From Anaerolineae bacterium (GTDB lineage: Bacteria; Chloroflexota; Anaerolineae; Anaerolineales; Anaerolineaceae), in assembly GCA_013178095.1 (NCBI GenBank), contig JABLXK010000002.1, forward strand, positions 124,001 to 188,000: DNA of 64,000 nucleotides. Reading direction: 5' to 3'. The first letter of the stretch is position 1; each line of letters opens with the position of its first letter. The translations under genes and the position numbers were made by a program. The notes beneath the pieces were generated by a model. That model did not search any database and was not told the DNA's origin. It saw nothing but the letters and a program-made list of their open reading frames with translations. Shown here in pieces: positions 16,516 through 26,207 of this stretch.

Positions 16516-17729
16516 AAAGAAATCGCTCCTCCAATGTATCCATCGGAACTGCCTCGCCTTTAATAGGGTTTGATGCTCAAAGCGGCAGGTTTCGCTTGGC
16601 TCTTGCGATTGCGTTTTTGTTATTCTGTTGGTCGCTTCTGGCAATTCTGGATTACTATTTCAATCCTCTGCCGGACGTCCCTTCGCTTGCGGAATTATGG
16701 TCGGGTAAAGCCTTCGATGCGGGAATTTCTCGATCCCTGCTCGATCATTTTTTCTCGGTGTTTAGTTTGATAAACCTGACGATTATGGCCACGCTTTGGC
16801 TGCTTGGATTTCAATCCGCAAAAACAATTATTACCGATGCATTACAGCTATCCAATCCGCGTTTTACCGGAAAATTTCTGCGCAAACGCGCTTTTTACAA
16901 TCAAACACCATGTGAAGTCGATACTACCGTTGAGGGTTTCCAGGATTCCGACGCAGGAAAGATTGTTACACAATTGGGCGGCCCTTGTTTGATCATACTC
17001 AATCCCGGTTATGGCGCGCTTATTGAAAATCGGAAACACGAATATCAATATCTCCAGGCTGCTGCCGGAGGTGATCACGCCTGGATTGATCACCTGGAAA
17101 AATTGATCGGCATCCTGCCGGTTCGTCAATCGGAATTCAAGTTGTGTTTTACAGCAATCTGCGCAGATGGTACACGCTTATCAATAAAGGATATGCGGAT
17201 CACGGCTATCAACCCGATGGCCGAAATAGTGTCGGGCATAGAGGATAGCCAGACTGAGGATAGTCAGACTGCTGAAATTTCTATAACAAACCTCGATGAT
17301 ATAAATCGGTATATTCTTGCCAACTGGTATAGTTTTGCCAAAGAAAGCCTGCAATCCGAAGTTAAATCATTTTTCTTGAAATCAAACAGAATCGCTATGG
17401 AAAGATATTTATCTATCGAAACTGGGAATTCTTCCACAAATCATCATAAAAAGCAGCAGTATCACTCGCAATACCACCACCTTGGTCATTATCCAATGAG
17501 TGGATTCATTTTTCATGGAAACAGGCTGGGATCCTTTTCGCGCAATCGCCGGCGCAGCCTGTTGCCGGAATTACGGTCTGCTTCAACTATTGTAAAAGAA
17601 ACCGATTCTCAAAGCGCCGATATTTTAGATGAATTGCAGAAATACCTGACTCAAAACTGTAAACGCATTTACAATAATGCGATTATAAATCCACGCATCA
17701 TCAGTTCAGGAGAGATTACCGTTGAATAA
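16512..17729 (+). CDS. Divergent SPFH/Band 7-like membrane protein, second of a pair
   Basis: 405 residues with the same architecture as the preceding product: two membrane helices (about 30-50 and 80-105) followed by a soluble domain beginning GGPCLIILNPGYGALIE, which resembles the start of an SPFH core, and later an 'AICADGTRLSI' strand. The C-terminal third has a histidine/glutamine-rich low-complexity stretch (NHHKKQQYHSQYHH) and helical regions. The start at 16512 is chosen for the 4-nt ATGA overlap; a reading from 16431 would intrude 85 nt into the upstream gene. It overlaps psuG by 8 nt. Confidence 0.5.
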   Translation: MKRNRSSNVSIGTASPLIGFDAQSGRFRLALAIAFLLFCWSLLAILDYYFNPLPDVPSLAELWSGKAFDAGISRSLLDHFFSVFSLINLTIMATLWLLGFQSAKTIITDALQLSNPRFTGKFLRKRAFYNQTPCEVDTTVEGFQDSDAGKIVTQLGGPCLIILNPGYGALIENRKHEYQYLQAAAGGDHAWIDHLEKLIGILPVRQSEFKLCFTAICADGTRLSIKDMRITAINPMAEIVSGIEDSQTEDSQTAEISITNLDDINRYILANWYSFAKESLQSEVKSFFLKSNRIAMERYLSIETGNSSTNHHKKQQYHSQYHHLGHYPMSGFIFHGNRLGSFSRNRRRSLLPELRSASTIVKETDSQSADILDELQKYLTQNCKRIYNNAIINPRIISSGEITVE

Positions 17730-18639
17730 GTTTATAAATCTTCAAAAATCCGTTCAAGATGCGGTCGCTGCCAATCATCCGGTTGTTGCTCTGGAATCCA
17801 CCTTGATCACACATGGTTTGCCCTATCCACAGAACCGTGATACGGCGGTGGGGATGGAGAATGAAGTACGCCGCTCAGGCGCGTTGCCGGCAACGATCTG
17901 CATGCTGGCCGGCACCATTCAAGTCGGCCTGGATGATGTCCAAATGGAGACATTGGCGACGGTGAAAAACCCGGTTAAGATCAGCCGCCGGGATATCGCC
18001 GCGGCATTGGTGGCGAAACAAAACGGCGGAACAACGGTCAGCGGGACGATGGAAATCGCTTATCAATCAGGCATACGTGTTTTCGCAACCGGGGGTATTG
18101 GCGGCGTTCATCGCGGAAACCTGCAGGACGTTTCAGCCGATCTGCCGACACTCTCTCAAATTCCCATGGTCGTGGTGTGCGCGGGAGCTAAAGCGATCCT
18201 GGACCTGCCCGCAACGCGCGAATATCTCGAAACCGCCGGAATTCCGGTGATCGGCTATCAAACCCATGATTTTCCAGCGTTCTATTCAACCAGCAGCGGA
18301 CTGCCGGTCGATTACCGCTGCGATTCCCCCGCAGAAATCGCGCAAATTGCTAAAACGCAATGGGAATTCGGACTGAAAGCAACCATTCTGGTAACTGTCC
18401 CTCCTCCGGCTGACTTGGCTATTCCTTCAGAGGAAATTGAGGGTACTATTCTGAACGCCGTCAAAGAGGCTGAACAAAAAGGAATCAGGGGGGCAAAAGT
18501 GACGCCATTTTTACTGGCAAAGGTCAGCGAGATGAGCCATGAGCGCAGCATGGTGACCAACATTGCGCTGTTGAAAAATAATGCCTACGTGGCCGGCCTG
18601 ATCGCAGAGGAATTAGCGCGAATTACCGGTAAATCGTAG
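17722..18639 (+). CDS. psuG: Pseudouridine-5'-phosphate glycosidase
   Basis: Splits pseudouridine 5'-phosphate to uracil and ribose 5-phosphate. The 305-residue protein matches the family closely: VALESTLITHGLPYPQN near 22-38, GTTVSGTM near 110, FATGGIGGVHRG near 120 and the C-terminal SMVTNIALLKNNA. The start is TTG, with AGGAGAG about 7 nt upstream, inside the preceding gene. No pseudouridine kinase gene (psuK) is next to it, so the substrate must be phosphorylated by a product encoded elsewhere. The 3' end overlaps the convergent stalk-protein gene by 17 nt. Confidence 0.95.
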   Translation: MNKFINLQKSVQDAVAANHPVVALESTLITHGLPYPQNRDTAVGMENEVRRSGALPATICMLAGTIQVGLDDVQMETLATVKNPVKISRRDIAAALVAKQNGGTTVSGTMEIAYQSGIRVFATGGIGGVHRGNLQDVSADLPTLSQIPMVVVCAGAKAILDLPATREYLETAGIPVIGYQTHDFPAFYSTSSGLPVDYRCDSPAEIAQIAKTQWEFGLKATILVTVPPPADLAIPSEEIEGTILNAVKEAEQKGIRGAKVTPFLLAKVSEMSHERSMVTNIALLKNNAYVAGLIAEELARITGKS

Positions 18640-19723
18640 AACGCCGCGTAGCCGTCGGGATGATGGTCGCTGAGGGGGTGAGGGAGACAGTTGGCGTCCT
18701 GCTAGGGGTTGGGGTCTGGCTGGGAACGGGCGTATCGGTTGGGGCTGTCGTCTTTGTGGGGGCGGAGGTCTGACTGGGCTGCGGCGTTTTCGTTGACGTT
18801 GCGGAGGGTGCGGCTGTATTCGTCCGGGTTGATGTCGCAGTGGGCGGCAGGGTTGCGCTGGGCTGGAGCGTTTTTGTCCCGGTTGGCGTTATGGTTGCCG
18901 TGCGTGTCACAGTTGGCGAGAGGGTTGGCGTCAATGTAAAAGTAGGCGTCAAACTTGGCGTAACCGTCGGAGTGGGTGGTTCACCGGTAATGCTGAAGCG
19001 TCCGGTGACTTTCCAGGTTTCACCCACGAACATTTGCACTTCGTAATTTCCTGGCAGCCAATTTTCGGCAGGGATAACGCAATCCGAATAACCATAACCG
19101 CCGGAGGCGCCATTCCAGGGTTTGCTTTCGTAATATACCAACTCTCCATCCCTGAACCACAATGCAGTCCATTGTGTTCCGACCGACATATTATTGTAAG
19201 AGAAGGACGCAAAGATTTTTTCCACCGGATTGGCGAAAGATATCGCCGGATCAATGGGCTGGTATTCGCCGGTCAAGCGGCGCGAGAAAGAAAGGCTGCT
19301 GAAAACTGCGTTCGGATTGGGAGTGACCTGCGAGGTGAAATCCTGGCTGATCACCACCGGCATCTGCGGAGTGACAGTAAATTCGAGGGTAGGGGTAACA
19401 GTCGCAGTGTTCGTTACAGTAGGTGTCTGCGTAATCGTTGGTGTGAGCGTGATGGTGGGCGTTTGTGTGATGGTCGGTGAGGGTTGGAAAATTTTATACG
19501 TCACAGGTTCAGCATAGCTGTTAATCACGAAAGCCAGCACGACGATAATCAATGAAAAAAAGATAAATTGCCATGCCCTGCCAAGCAATGCTCTTCGTTT
19601 TAGAAAGAACCTCAGGCGGCTGGCTTCGCGGAATGCCCGCAGCGCAACCAACAACAATGCTGCGCCAGCCACAAGCAGCATAAAGAATAGCGTTTTTACG
19701 GTTGTTTCGATGTCGAGGTTCAT
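18623..19723 (-). CDS. Membrane-anchored Thr/Pro-rich stalk protein
   Basis: 366 residues: two N-terminal hydrophobic segments (about 9-28 and 50-67), a short TPT repeat stretch (about 78-125), a folded domain of about 105 residues (130-235, with GGYGYSDC and a beta-rich pattern ending in 'TGRFSITG'), then about 130 residues of T-P-T/S-x repeats to the end. Low-complexity Thr/Pro stalks like this are common in Anaerolineae surface proteins. It is the last gene of the minus-strand surface-polymer run. The function of the folded domain is unknown. Confidence 0.7.
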   Translation of the reverse strand: MNLDIETTVKTLFFMLLVAGAALLLVALRAFREASRLRFFLKRRALLGRAWQFIFFSLIIVVLAFVINSYAEPVTYKIFQPSPTITQTPTITLTPTITQTPTVTNTATVTPTLEFTVTPQMPVVISQDFTSQVTPNPNAVFSSLSFSRRLTGEYQPIDPAISFANPVEKIFASFSYNNMSVGTQWTALWFRDGELVYYESKPWNGASGGYGYSDCVIPAENWLPGNYEVQMFVGETWKVTGRFSITGEPPTPTVTPSLTPTFTLTPTLSPTVTRTATITPTGTKTLQPSATLPPTATSTRTNTAAPSATSTKTPQPSQTSAPTKTTAPTDTPVPSQTPTPSRTPTVSLTPSATIIPTATRRSTIYR

Positions 19724-19737
19724 TTTCCCTTTAAAAA

Positions 19738-20841
19738 TCAGCCGGTAAGTTCGTTCTGTATCTGCCGACGGCGAATACTACTGCTTACAGCCAATATACG
19801 CGGTAAAGCTTCCTGTATTATTTTATATTCAAATCGTTTTAAGGGAAAGTCAAACGCGCCTTCGGTTTGGATGATCCGTGCGCCCAATCCCTCTTTGAAA
19901 CGGTATACGCCCCACATGCGATCTGCCTCACTCAAAGTATCCGGCGCGCCCCATAGATCGTAAACCCTGCATCCGAGGGTTCTGCTTAACCGAATAGCTT
20001 CCCATTGCAATAAATAGTTGGGCATTTTTTCGCGATGCTGGCTGGTGCTCATACCGTAGACGTACCAGGAGCGATCTGCAAAATGGAACAGGAACAAACC
20101 CGCGACAGGAATGCCTTCGACCTCTGCCAACAGCGGCGTAGCCATACCCGACTTCATGAATGAATCCCAAACGAACAGGTAATATTCTTTGGGGCGGATG
20201 ATAAACCCATCGCGGTTCGCGGTTTCGGCATACATCCGATATATTTCATCAAGGTCATCCAAACCGGCAGCGCGGACGCTCACGCCTTTTTTCTCGGCCA
20301 AATGGATGTTATAGCGGGTTTTTTGTTTCATCCCCGCCAGCAGGTCTTCTTCAGATGATTTCAGATCGATCCAGAAGGTATTTTTGAATTGAATTTGCTG
20401 ATCCGTTTTTCTCCAGCCGTCTAGTTGCAGCTGTTGAACAATTTCACAACCGCTTTTATCCGATTCATAATCCGGATTGCCCTCAAACCCTCGCGCGGTG
20501 ATGATTTCGGGATCGATTTTGATATAGACTGCACCGGCTTTTTGAGCGTAAACCCGCAGGTCATCGAGAACTTTTTTACGTAAAGGTTCGTACCAGTTCC
20601 TAAGAAGCGGCCCCTTGGGAACATACATAATACGAAGTTTTTTGCCGATCACCGGGAGCTTCTGCTCGCGGATCAGGATCAGAGCGGCTGCCTGGACGGT
20701 TCCCTTTTCATCCTGCCAGATTTTTGTATCAACTTCCCAACCATACCGTGCTTTAACCTGACCCCATTCCCAGGTCTGGAGAAAACTGGGTTGAGGAAAT
20801 TGTTGAAGAATTTGATTCCAATGCGGTGCGTTCTGGTCCAT
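19738..20841 (-). CDS. FemAB-family aminoacyl/peptidyl ligase-like protein (copy 1)
   Basis: 367-residue GNAT-fold protein of the FemXAB type, which typically adds amino acids from charged tRNA to peptidoglycan peptides. Landmarks: QTWEWGQVKARYGW near 22-35, YVPKGPLLR near 93, KQKTRYNIHLAEKKGV near 175 and YLLQWEAIRLSRTLGCRVYDLWG near 280-302. It is a paralogue of the gene 26 nt upstream. The pair could build a two-residue bridge, but tRNA or substrate specificity cannot be read from the sequence. Confidence 0.85.
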   Translation of the reverse strand: MDQNAPHWNQILQQFPQPSFLQTWEWGQVKARYGWEVDTKIWQDEKGTVQAAALILIREQKLPVIGKKLRIMYVPKGPLLRNWYEPLRKKVLDDLRVYAQKAGAVYIKIDPEIITARGFEGNPDYESDKSGCEIVQQLQLDGWRKTDQQIQFKNTFWIDLKSSEEDLLAGMKQKTRYNIHLAEKKGVSVRAAGLDDLDEIYRMYAETANRDGFIIRPKEYYLFVWDSFMKSGMATPLLAEVEGIPVAGLFLFHFADRSWYVYGMSTSQHREKMPNYLLQWEAIRLSRTLGCRVYDLWGAPDTLSEADRMWGVYRFKEGLGARIIQTEGAFDFPLKRFEYKIIQEALPRILAVSSSIRRRQIQNELTG

Positions 20842-20867
20842 ATTTGTAAGCTTGATTTTGCCGAGAA

Positions 20868-21866
20868 CTAACCGGCCATTCCTTTTTTGCGCATTCGCAT
20901 GGCAATGGAATAGAACTGAAAAATGCCCGGCTGTAAAATCCTTTCATACACCCCGGCTGTCCGCTTCAATTGACCTCCAAAGCCGCGTTTAAAGCGATAC
21001 ACTCCCCATAATCCATCCGAGCGATCCGCAAAATTTGCTTCCAGAGAATCCTCATCCAGGTCGGGAACGCCCCACAGGTCGTACTCCGTGCAACCGGCCT
21101 CGGCTGCCCAGCGCATAGCTTCCCATTGCAGCAGGTAGGTTGGCATGCGGTTCCGTTCTTTCTCATCCGATGCGCCGTAGAAATACCAGGCGCGTCTTCC
21201 ACGTTTGAATACCATGATCGCGGCCAGGGGGCGATTCTCAAAAGCAGCCATGAACATTTCACAAGAACCATCCGGATGGAATAGCTGGTAGGCAGTCTTG
21301 TAATAGGATTCCTGATGCACGCCGAATTGGTCGCGCTCGCCGGTAACTTTCATAAGATCATTGAACGCTGCCAGGTCGGAGCTCTTGGCAATTATTACAC
21401 CCTTTTTTTCAGCCAGGCGGATATTGTAGCGGGTTTTTTGCTTCATGCGCTGCAGCCAGTCTTCTTCTCTACCCTCAAGAGAAAGGGTAATTGTCCGGCG
21501 GGGCTGAATGGAGATCGAGGCAGGTTTATACTTGGTCAGCTTCTGAGCGAGGATTGGTGAGTCATCCTGCCAGGCGTCCGGTTCAATGTAGATAACGATT
21601 GCGCGCCGTCTGCGGCATATGTTTTCAATCTCGGGCAGAAGGGCGCTCCAATCCAATCCGACCGGACCTTTGGGGATGTATGCAATCGTTAAGCCTAATG
21701 GTAATGGTCGAAACAGGATTTGCGCACCGCTATTCTGATTTTGGACGTACAAAGGCTGCCAGCCAAATGCTTTCTTGAAATCTCCCCAGCGCGAGGTTTG
21801 CAGCAAGTGGGCATCGGGGAAGCTTCCCAGAAATTCATCCCATTGATTTTGATTGATAATCGCCAT
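20868..21866 (-). CDS. FemAB-family aminoacyl/peptidyl ligase-like protein (copy 2)
   Basis: 332-residue paralogue of the following gene with the same landmarks: HLLQTSRWGDFKKAFGW near 19-35, YIPKGPVGLDW near 80-90, RMKQKTRYNIRLAEKKGV near 138-155 and YLLQWEAMRWAAEAGCTEYDLWG near 245-267. It overlaps the upstream CapD-like gene by one base (TAATG), so translation is probably coupled. Predicted cytosolic, acting at the membrane on lipid-linked cell-wall precursors (family knowledge). Confidence 0.87.
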   Translation of the reverse strand: MAIINQNQWDEFLGSFPDAHLLQTSRWGDFKKAFGWQPLYVQNQNSGAQILFRPLPLGLTIAYIPKGPVGLDWSALLPEIENICRRRRAIVIYIEPDAWQDDSPILAQKLTKYKPASISIQPRRTITLSLEGREEDWLQRMKQKTRYNIRLAEKKGVIIAKSSDLAAFNDLMKVTGERDQFGVHQESYYKTAYQLFHPDGSCEMFMAAFENRPLAAIMVFKRGRRAWYFYGASDEKERNRMPTYLLQWEAMRWAAEAGCTEYDLWGVPDLDEDSLEANFADRSDGLWGVYRFKRGFGGQLKRTAGVYERILQPGIFQFYSIAMRMRKKGMAG

Positions 21867-23758
21867 TAATTAATTTTCGTAATATCTTCGGAACGAACAC
21901 TTTTGATTTTTGCTTGAGGGATCACCGAGTTCATGAATTCGATCGCTTCTTCACCCAAACCGGAATAAGCCATTCCAATCAGGCTGTCAACGGTTTCGTC
22001 CAGATCTCTTCCCTTCAAATCATCCTGGCCTTCTTCAGAATAAATCTCAGGATGTGCTGTCTGTTTAAATTCCCGGCCTTCATTCCACAAATCTTCGCTG
22101 AGTTTTTCGCCTTTGCGAATACCGGTGAAGACAATATCAATATCTTTATAAGGCTCAAAACCGGACAGGCGGATCAAATCCTCCGCAAGGTCTACAATTT
22201 TTATTTGCTCACCCATATTCAATACGAAAGTCTCGCCGCCTTTACCCATACCGGCCGCCTGCAGGACTAAATGAACCGCTTCCGGGATGGTCATAAAATA
22301 CCGTTTCATTTTAGGATCTGTGACGGTTACCGGACCTCCCTGTGCAATTTGGCGTTTGAATAAAGGTACAACGCTGCCCCGGCTGCCTAAAACATTACCA
22401 AACCGGACGACGGAATACGGTTTCCCGCTTTGTTCTGCTGCTTTCAACACCAACATTTCAGCCAACCGTTTGGTGGCACCCATAACACTGACCGGGTGGA
22501 TGGCTTTATCCGTGGAGATCAACACCAACCGTTCCACATCGTAGAGCTGGCAGCATTCAATCACGTTTCGCGTACCAAGAACATTGTTGAGAACGCAATC
22601 CTCAATGTTGTGTTCCATTAGAGGAACGTGTTTATGCGCTGCTGCGTGAAAGATCACGTTAGGCTTGATCCGGGCGGTCTCCTGTTTCATGCGCTCCAGG
22701 TCGCGGATATCGGCAATCGCCGCATAAAGCGACAAAGCCGGAAAATTCTGCTTTAATTCCAGATACGTCTCAAAGATGCTGTTCTCGCCATGCCCCAGCA
22801 GCACCAGGCGGGAGGGCTGCCAACGTGCAATTTGGCGGCAAAGTTCGCTTCCTATCGAACCGCCGGCGCCGGTAACCATTACGACTTTGTGCTTGATGAT
22901 TTCTCCAACGATTTCGTCGTTAATGTGCGCCGGTTCGCGCCGAAGCAAGTCCGAAATATCCACTTCGCGCAAACGCGTTACGCTGACTTTTCCACCCAAC
23001 AGTTCGTACATCCCCGGCATGGTGCGATATGGAATTTGTTTTTTACGGCAAATTTCCGATACCGTGCGGATCACGCTGCCGGGCGCGCTGGGAATGGCAA
23101 TAACGACCTCATCAATCCTTTGTGTGGTAACCACTTTGGGAAGATCTGCCAATTGACCGATGACCGGAATGCCGTGAATTTGCTGGCGTTGTTTTTCCGG
23201 ATTGTCATCTAAAAAACCAACCGGTTTGCGGCTGATGGTAGGATTTTTCAGCAATTCTTTGGCTACCAACGCGCCGGCATCTCCTGCTCCGATTATCAAG
23301 ATGTGCTTGCTGGAAATCGGCGCTTTCAAAGAGCTATTTTTATTAACTGCCTCCGCCAGCATGCGCAGGCCATAGCGCGACCCTCCTATCAACATTAGCG
23401 AGGTCACCCAATCGATTATTAAAACTGACCGCGGAAAGGAAACAAAAAGACGGTTTGCAAACAGGACCAGCATGATGGGGGAGATAATGGCTGACGCGGT
23501 TGTGACCGCCATGACAATCAAGCGCAACTCGCGCATGCTGGCATAAATCCACATGCGCCGGTAAAGACCAAACAAGTAATAAACGACCGGTTTAATAATC
23601 AACGATAAACCGGTCATCCAAATCAGGGATAAATAATAATTGGCGAAAATTTCAATCAACTCGAGCCGAAGAATATAGGCCGCGATGATCGAGAGGACTG
23701 TCAGCCCCAGATCACCGACAAACAAATGACGGTTTCGAATGTTGTATGCGATCTTCAT
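21866..23758 (-). CDS. Nucleoside-diphosphate sugar epimerase/dehydratase, CapD/PglF/WbpM type
   Basis: 630 residues: four N-terminal membrane helices (about 12-125), a CoA-binding-like Rossmann domain (GAGDAG at 157-162) and a second SDR domain (TGAGGSIG at 296-303) with the catalytic MGATK (426-430) of membrane-bound UDP-HexNAc 4,6-dehydratases and a STDKA motif just before. It makes modified UDP- or dTDP-sugars for surface polysaccharide or glycoprotein. It sits one base after the polyprenyl-phosphate sugar transferase gene and upstream of the two FemAB genes. Confidence 0.92.
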   Translation of the reverse strand: MKIAYNIRNRHLFVGDLGLTVLSIIAAYILRLELIEIFANYYLSLIWMTGLSLIIKPVVYYLFGLYRRMWIYASMRELRLIVMAVTTASAIISPIMLVLFANRLFVSFPRSVLIIDWVTSLMLIGGSRYGLRMLAEAVNKNSSLKAPISSKHILIIGAGDAGALVAKELLKNPTISRKPVGFLDDNPEKQRQQIHGIPVIGQLADLPKVVTTQRIDEVVIAIPSAPGSVIRTVSEICRKKQIPYRTMPGMYELLGGKVSVTRLREVDISDLLRREPAHINDEIVGEIIKHKVVMVTGAGGSIGSELCRQIARWQPSRLVLLGHGENSIFETYLELKQNFPALSLYAAIADIRDLERMKQETARIKPNVIFHAAAHKHVPLMEHNIEDCVLNNVLGTRNVIECCQLYDVERLVLISTDKAIHPVSVMGATKRLAEMLVLKAAEQSGKPYSVVRFGNVLGSRGSVVPLFKRQIAQGGPVTVTDPKMKRYFMTIPEAVHLVLQAAGMGKGGETFVLNMGEQIKIVDLAEDLIRLSGFEPYKDIDIVFTGIRKGEKLSEDLWNEGREFKQTAHPEIYSEEGQDDLKGRDLDETVDSLIGMAYSGLGEEAIEFMNSVIPQAKIKSVRSEDITKIN

Positions 23759-23759
23759 T

Positions 23760-25184
23760 TTATTGGCCGTGCAATCCTACGAAAGCCCCAATAGTCCTGA
23801 CCATGATCATTAAGTCCAGCGCAATATTACGGTGCATGATGTAATAAAGATCATGTTCCAGTTTAACCGAAGTCTCTTCCACATTTGAAGCATAATGATA
23901 ATTGATTTGCGCCCAACCGGTGGCGCCGGGTTTAACAAACAATCGCGCGCGGTAAAAAGGTACTTCTTTTTGCAGCTTTTCAATCAATTCCGGACGCTCG
24001 GCACGCGGGCCGACCATGGAAATATCTCCACGCAGCACGTTAATGAATTGAGGCAGCTCATCTAAATGGCTTTTGCGAAGGAATTTACCAACTCGAGTTG
24101 CGCGATCATCATTTTCCGTGGCAAAGCGGGCAATACCATCTTCCTCAGCATCGCGGCGCATGCTGCGGAATTTCAGCAAGCGAAAATGTTCACCATTTTT
24201 TCCAACCCGAGTTTGCCTGAAAATGATGGGAAAACCATCGTCCAAAATGATCGCTATGGTAATTAGAGGAAAGAGCGGAATGAGGATCAACAGACCAATC
24301 AACGCAATCAAAATATCGATGATTCGTTTAAGCAATTCATAGCTGCCGCTGGCATGCGCGCGGTCTACAAACGATCGCAGCAACCAATCATCAGCAAGCA
24401 ACGCAATCGGTACCCGGCCAAACAAGTCCTCATAAACAACCGGCATGGTCGTCACTTCGATTCCCTGTTCTTCAGCTGCCAGGATTGAAGAATACAGTGA
24501 AGATTGCATATCGCCGGATATGGAAAAAATTAAATCAGAAATCCGTTCTTTTTGAATAATCCTGAACAAATCCAGGCTATTTCCCAGTACCGGCAGTCCG
24601 GCAACTTTTTTATCCGCCTTTTTGGGATCGTCGTCGATGAAACCAACCAGCGAAAACGGTGTGGGGGTCAGCTTTTGGATCATGCTGGCAAGCGTTGAGC
24701 CGGCTCTGCCTGCTCCGATTATTGCGACTCTTTTAAGAAAGACAGGTGCGGTGAAAATGCGGATATAAAGCAAGCGCCAAAGCAGTGTCAAGATTGTGGC
24801 GGCGACAATAAATCCAGCCACGCCGCGCCTGGGCAGCGAATTGGGTTCTGATATGAAGAACACGAACAGATAGATAATGGTGCTGATGGCAGCAGTACCT
24901 GCCACGCCTTTGATGGTATCTGCCCGCCGGCTGGCCCGCCGGACGTCGTAAAGTTCCAACATCAGCGTAATCCAGATGAAAGGGATAAAGTAATACCATT
25001 CCGGGGGTCGTTCTTTCATGAATTGCCAGGTGAAGTCCATCCACTGGTCCTTCATGGCCCAAAAATAAAGTGCGAAAACCAGTGAAAGCGCAGCCGCGAT
25101 CAGATCTCCCATAAGAAGAATAAAGCGTCTTTCGCTGTTTGTTATGCGCCATAGCGGCTTTTGGTAAAGTCTGTTTTCACTCAT
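23760..25184 (-). CDS. Undecaprenyl-phosphate glycosyl-1-phosphate transferase
   Basis: 474 residues. Four or five N-terminal membrane helices, a CoA-binding-like domain with GAGRAG (about 152-160), one further helix near 285-308, and the C-terminal bacterial sugar transferase domain with FRQTRVGKNGEHFRLLKFR, SHLDELPQF and the DISMVGPRAERPEL catalytic region. It starts glycan assembly by moving a sugar-1-phosphate from a nucleotide sugar to the polyprenyl carrier. It is 9 nt from the upstream GT2 gene and 1 nt from capD. Confidence 0.93.
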   Translation of the reverse strand: MSENRLYQKPLWRITNSERRFILLMGDLIAAALSLVFALYFWAMKDQWMDFTWQFMKERPPEWYYFIPFIWITLMLELYDVRRASRRADTIKGVAGTAAISTIIYLFVFFISEPNSLPRRGVAGFIVAATILTLLWRLLYIRIFTAPVFLKRVAIIGAGRAGSTLASMIQKLTPTPFSLVGFIDDDPKKADKKVAGLPVLGNSLDLFRIIQKERISDLIFSISGDMQSSLYSSILAAEEQGIEVTTMPVVYEDLFGRVPIALLADDWLLRSFVDRAHASGSYELLKRIIDILIALIGLLILIPLFPLITIAIILDDGFPIIFRQTRVGKNGEHFRLLKFRSMRRDAEEDGIARFATENDDRATRVGKFLRKSHLDELPQFINVLRGDISMVGPRAERPELIEKLQKEVPFYRARLFVKPGATGWAQINYHYASNVEETSVKLEHDLYYIMHRNIALDLMIMVRTIGAFVGLHGQ

Positions 25185-25193
25185 AAATCTTAA

Positions 25194-26207
25194 TTACGCC
25201 TCTTCGGAAAGGTCGAGGATGCTTGATAGAAAACCGCCGCCCCAGGAAAAATGCATGATCAAAATTGGCAAAACCATTAGTTGATAACAGATGTTCTTTC
25301 TTTTTAGTGATTCTATGCTGCTAAAAAGCAGCAGAACGGCAAAATAAAAACCAAGACCGGTAGCCAGTATTATACGAGCAAAACCGGAGAAAATGGATAA
25401 CAATGCCAGTAGAAAGATAAAGAAGGTAAAAACAGGCGGTATGGCTTGACGCCAGCGCAGAGAATCGGGATATCTTTTTAGCATCTTGTATTTCCAAAAT
25501 CCATAGCGCCAATATTGCCTGGCTAATTGACGCAGGTTCTTGCGTGCAAAATATTTAGAATGAATTCGCGGATCAAGCCAAACCTTACCCCCGTTGAGGC
25601 GAATGCGCGTGTTGAACTCATAATCTTCATTGGATAACAAACTTTCGTCGAACCTTCCCACTTTTTCAAAAGTAGTTTTGAGGAAAGCGCCAAAGGGTAC
25701 AGTCTCAACATAGGCTGCTTTTTTGGCGATACGGTAAAGTGCGTCGCCGGCTCCCAAAGGATGCGCTGCAGCGGCTGCGATTGCCCTGGCCAAACAGGTA
25801 TCTTCTCCCGGGTAAATTTCCCAAACTCCCCCCACATTATCTGCAATACCATCTTTTAGCAAACGAATACTGGCAGCGACGTATTCACGGTCCGGGACGG
25901 AATGCGCATCCATGCGAACCAGGTAAATCCCCCGCGCAGCTTTTGCGGCGGCGTTCACTCCTGCAGGAATTGTCCTGGCAAGGTTATCGACGATGACTAT
26001 TTTTAATTCCGGATGGGCATCGGCAAAATCGGCTATTTTGGCGCGGGTGCTATCTTCCGACATGGCATCCGCAATAACCACTTCCATTTGGGCAGTCGGA
26101 TAACTCTGCACAAGCAGAGCATCCAGTAAAAGTTGAATGGTTTCCCCCTCGTTATAACAAGGGACGATTATGCTAACTTCGGGTTGGTTATTGGTTCTGG
26201 GTTGCAT
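25194..26207 (-). CDS. Glycosyltransferase family 2, ExoA-like
   Basis: 337 residues. The N-terminal GT-A domain opens with VSIIVPCYNEGETI (11-24), has the acidic DAH motif near 96-98 (YLVRMDAHSVP), and the SNEDYEFNTRIRLNGGKVW acceptor region near 190-208. Three membrane helices close the protein (about 250-330). It extends a lipid-linked sugar at the cytosolic face. Its ATG overlaps the end of the histidine kinase gene by 20 nt, suggesting co-transcription with the regulator. Confidence 0.9.
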   Translation of the reverse strand: MQPRTNNQPEVSIIVPCYNEGETIQLLLDALLVQSYPTAQMEVVIADAMSEDSTRAKIADFADAHPELKIVIVDNLARTIPAGVNAAAKAARGIYLVRMDAHSVPDREYVAASIRLLKDGIADNVGGVWEIYPGEDTCLARAIAAAAAHPLGAGDALYRIAKKAAYVETVPFGAFLKTTFEKVGRFDESLLSNEDYEFNTRIRLNGGKVWLDPRIHSKYFARKNLRQLARQYWRYGFWKYKMLKRYPDSLRWRQAIPPVFTFFIFLLALLSIFSGFARIILATGLGFYFAVLLLFSSIESLKRKNICYQLMVLPILIMHFSWGGGFLSSILDLSEEA

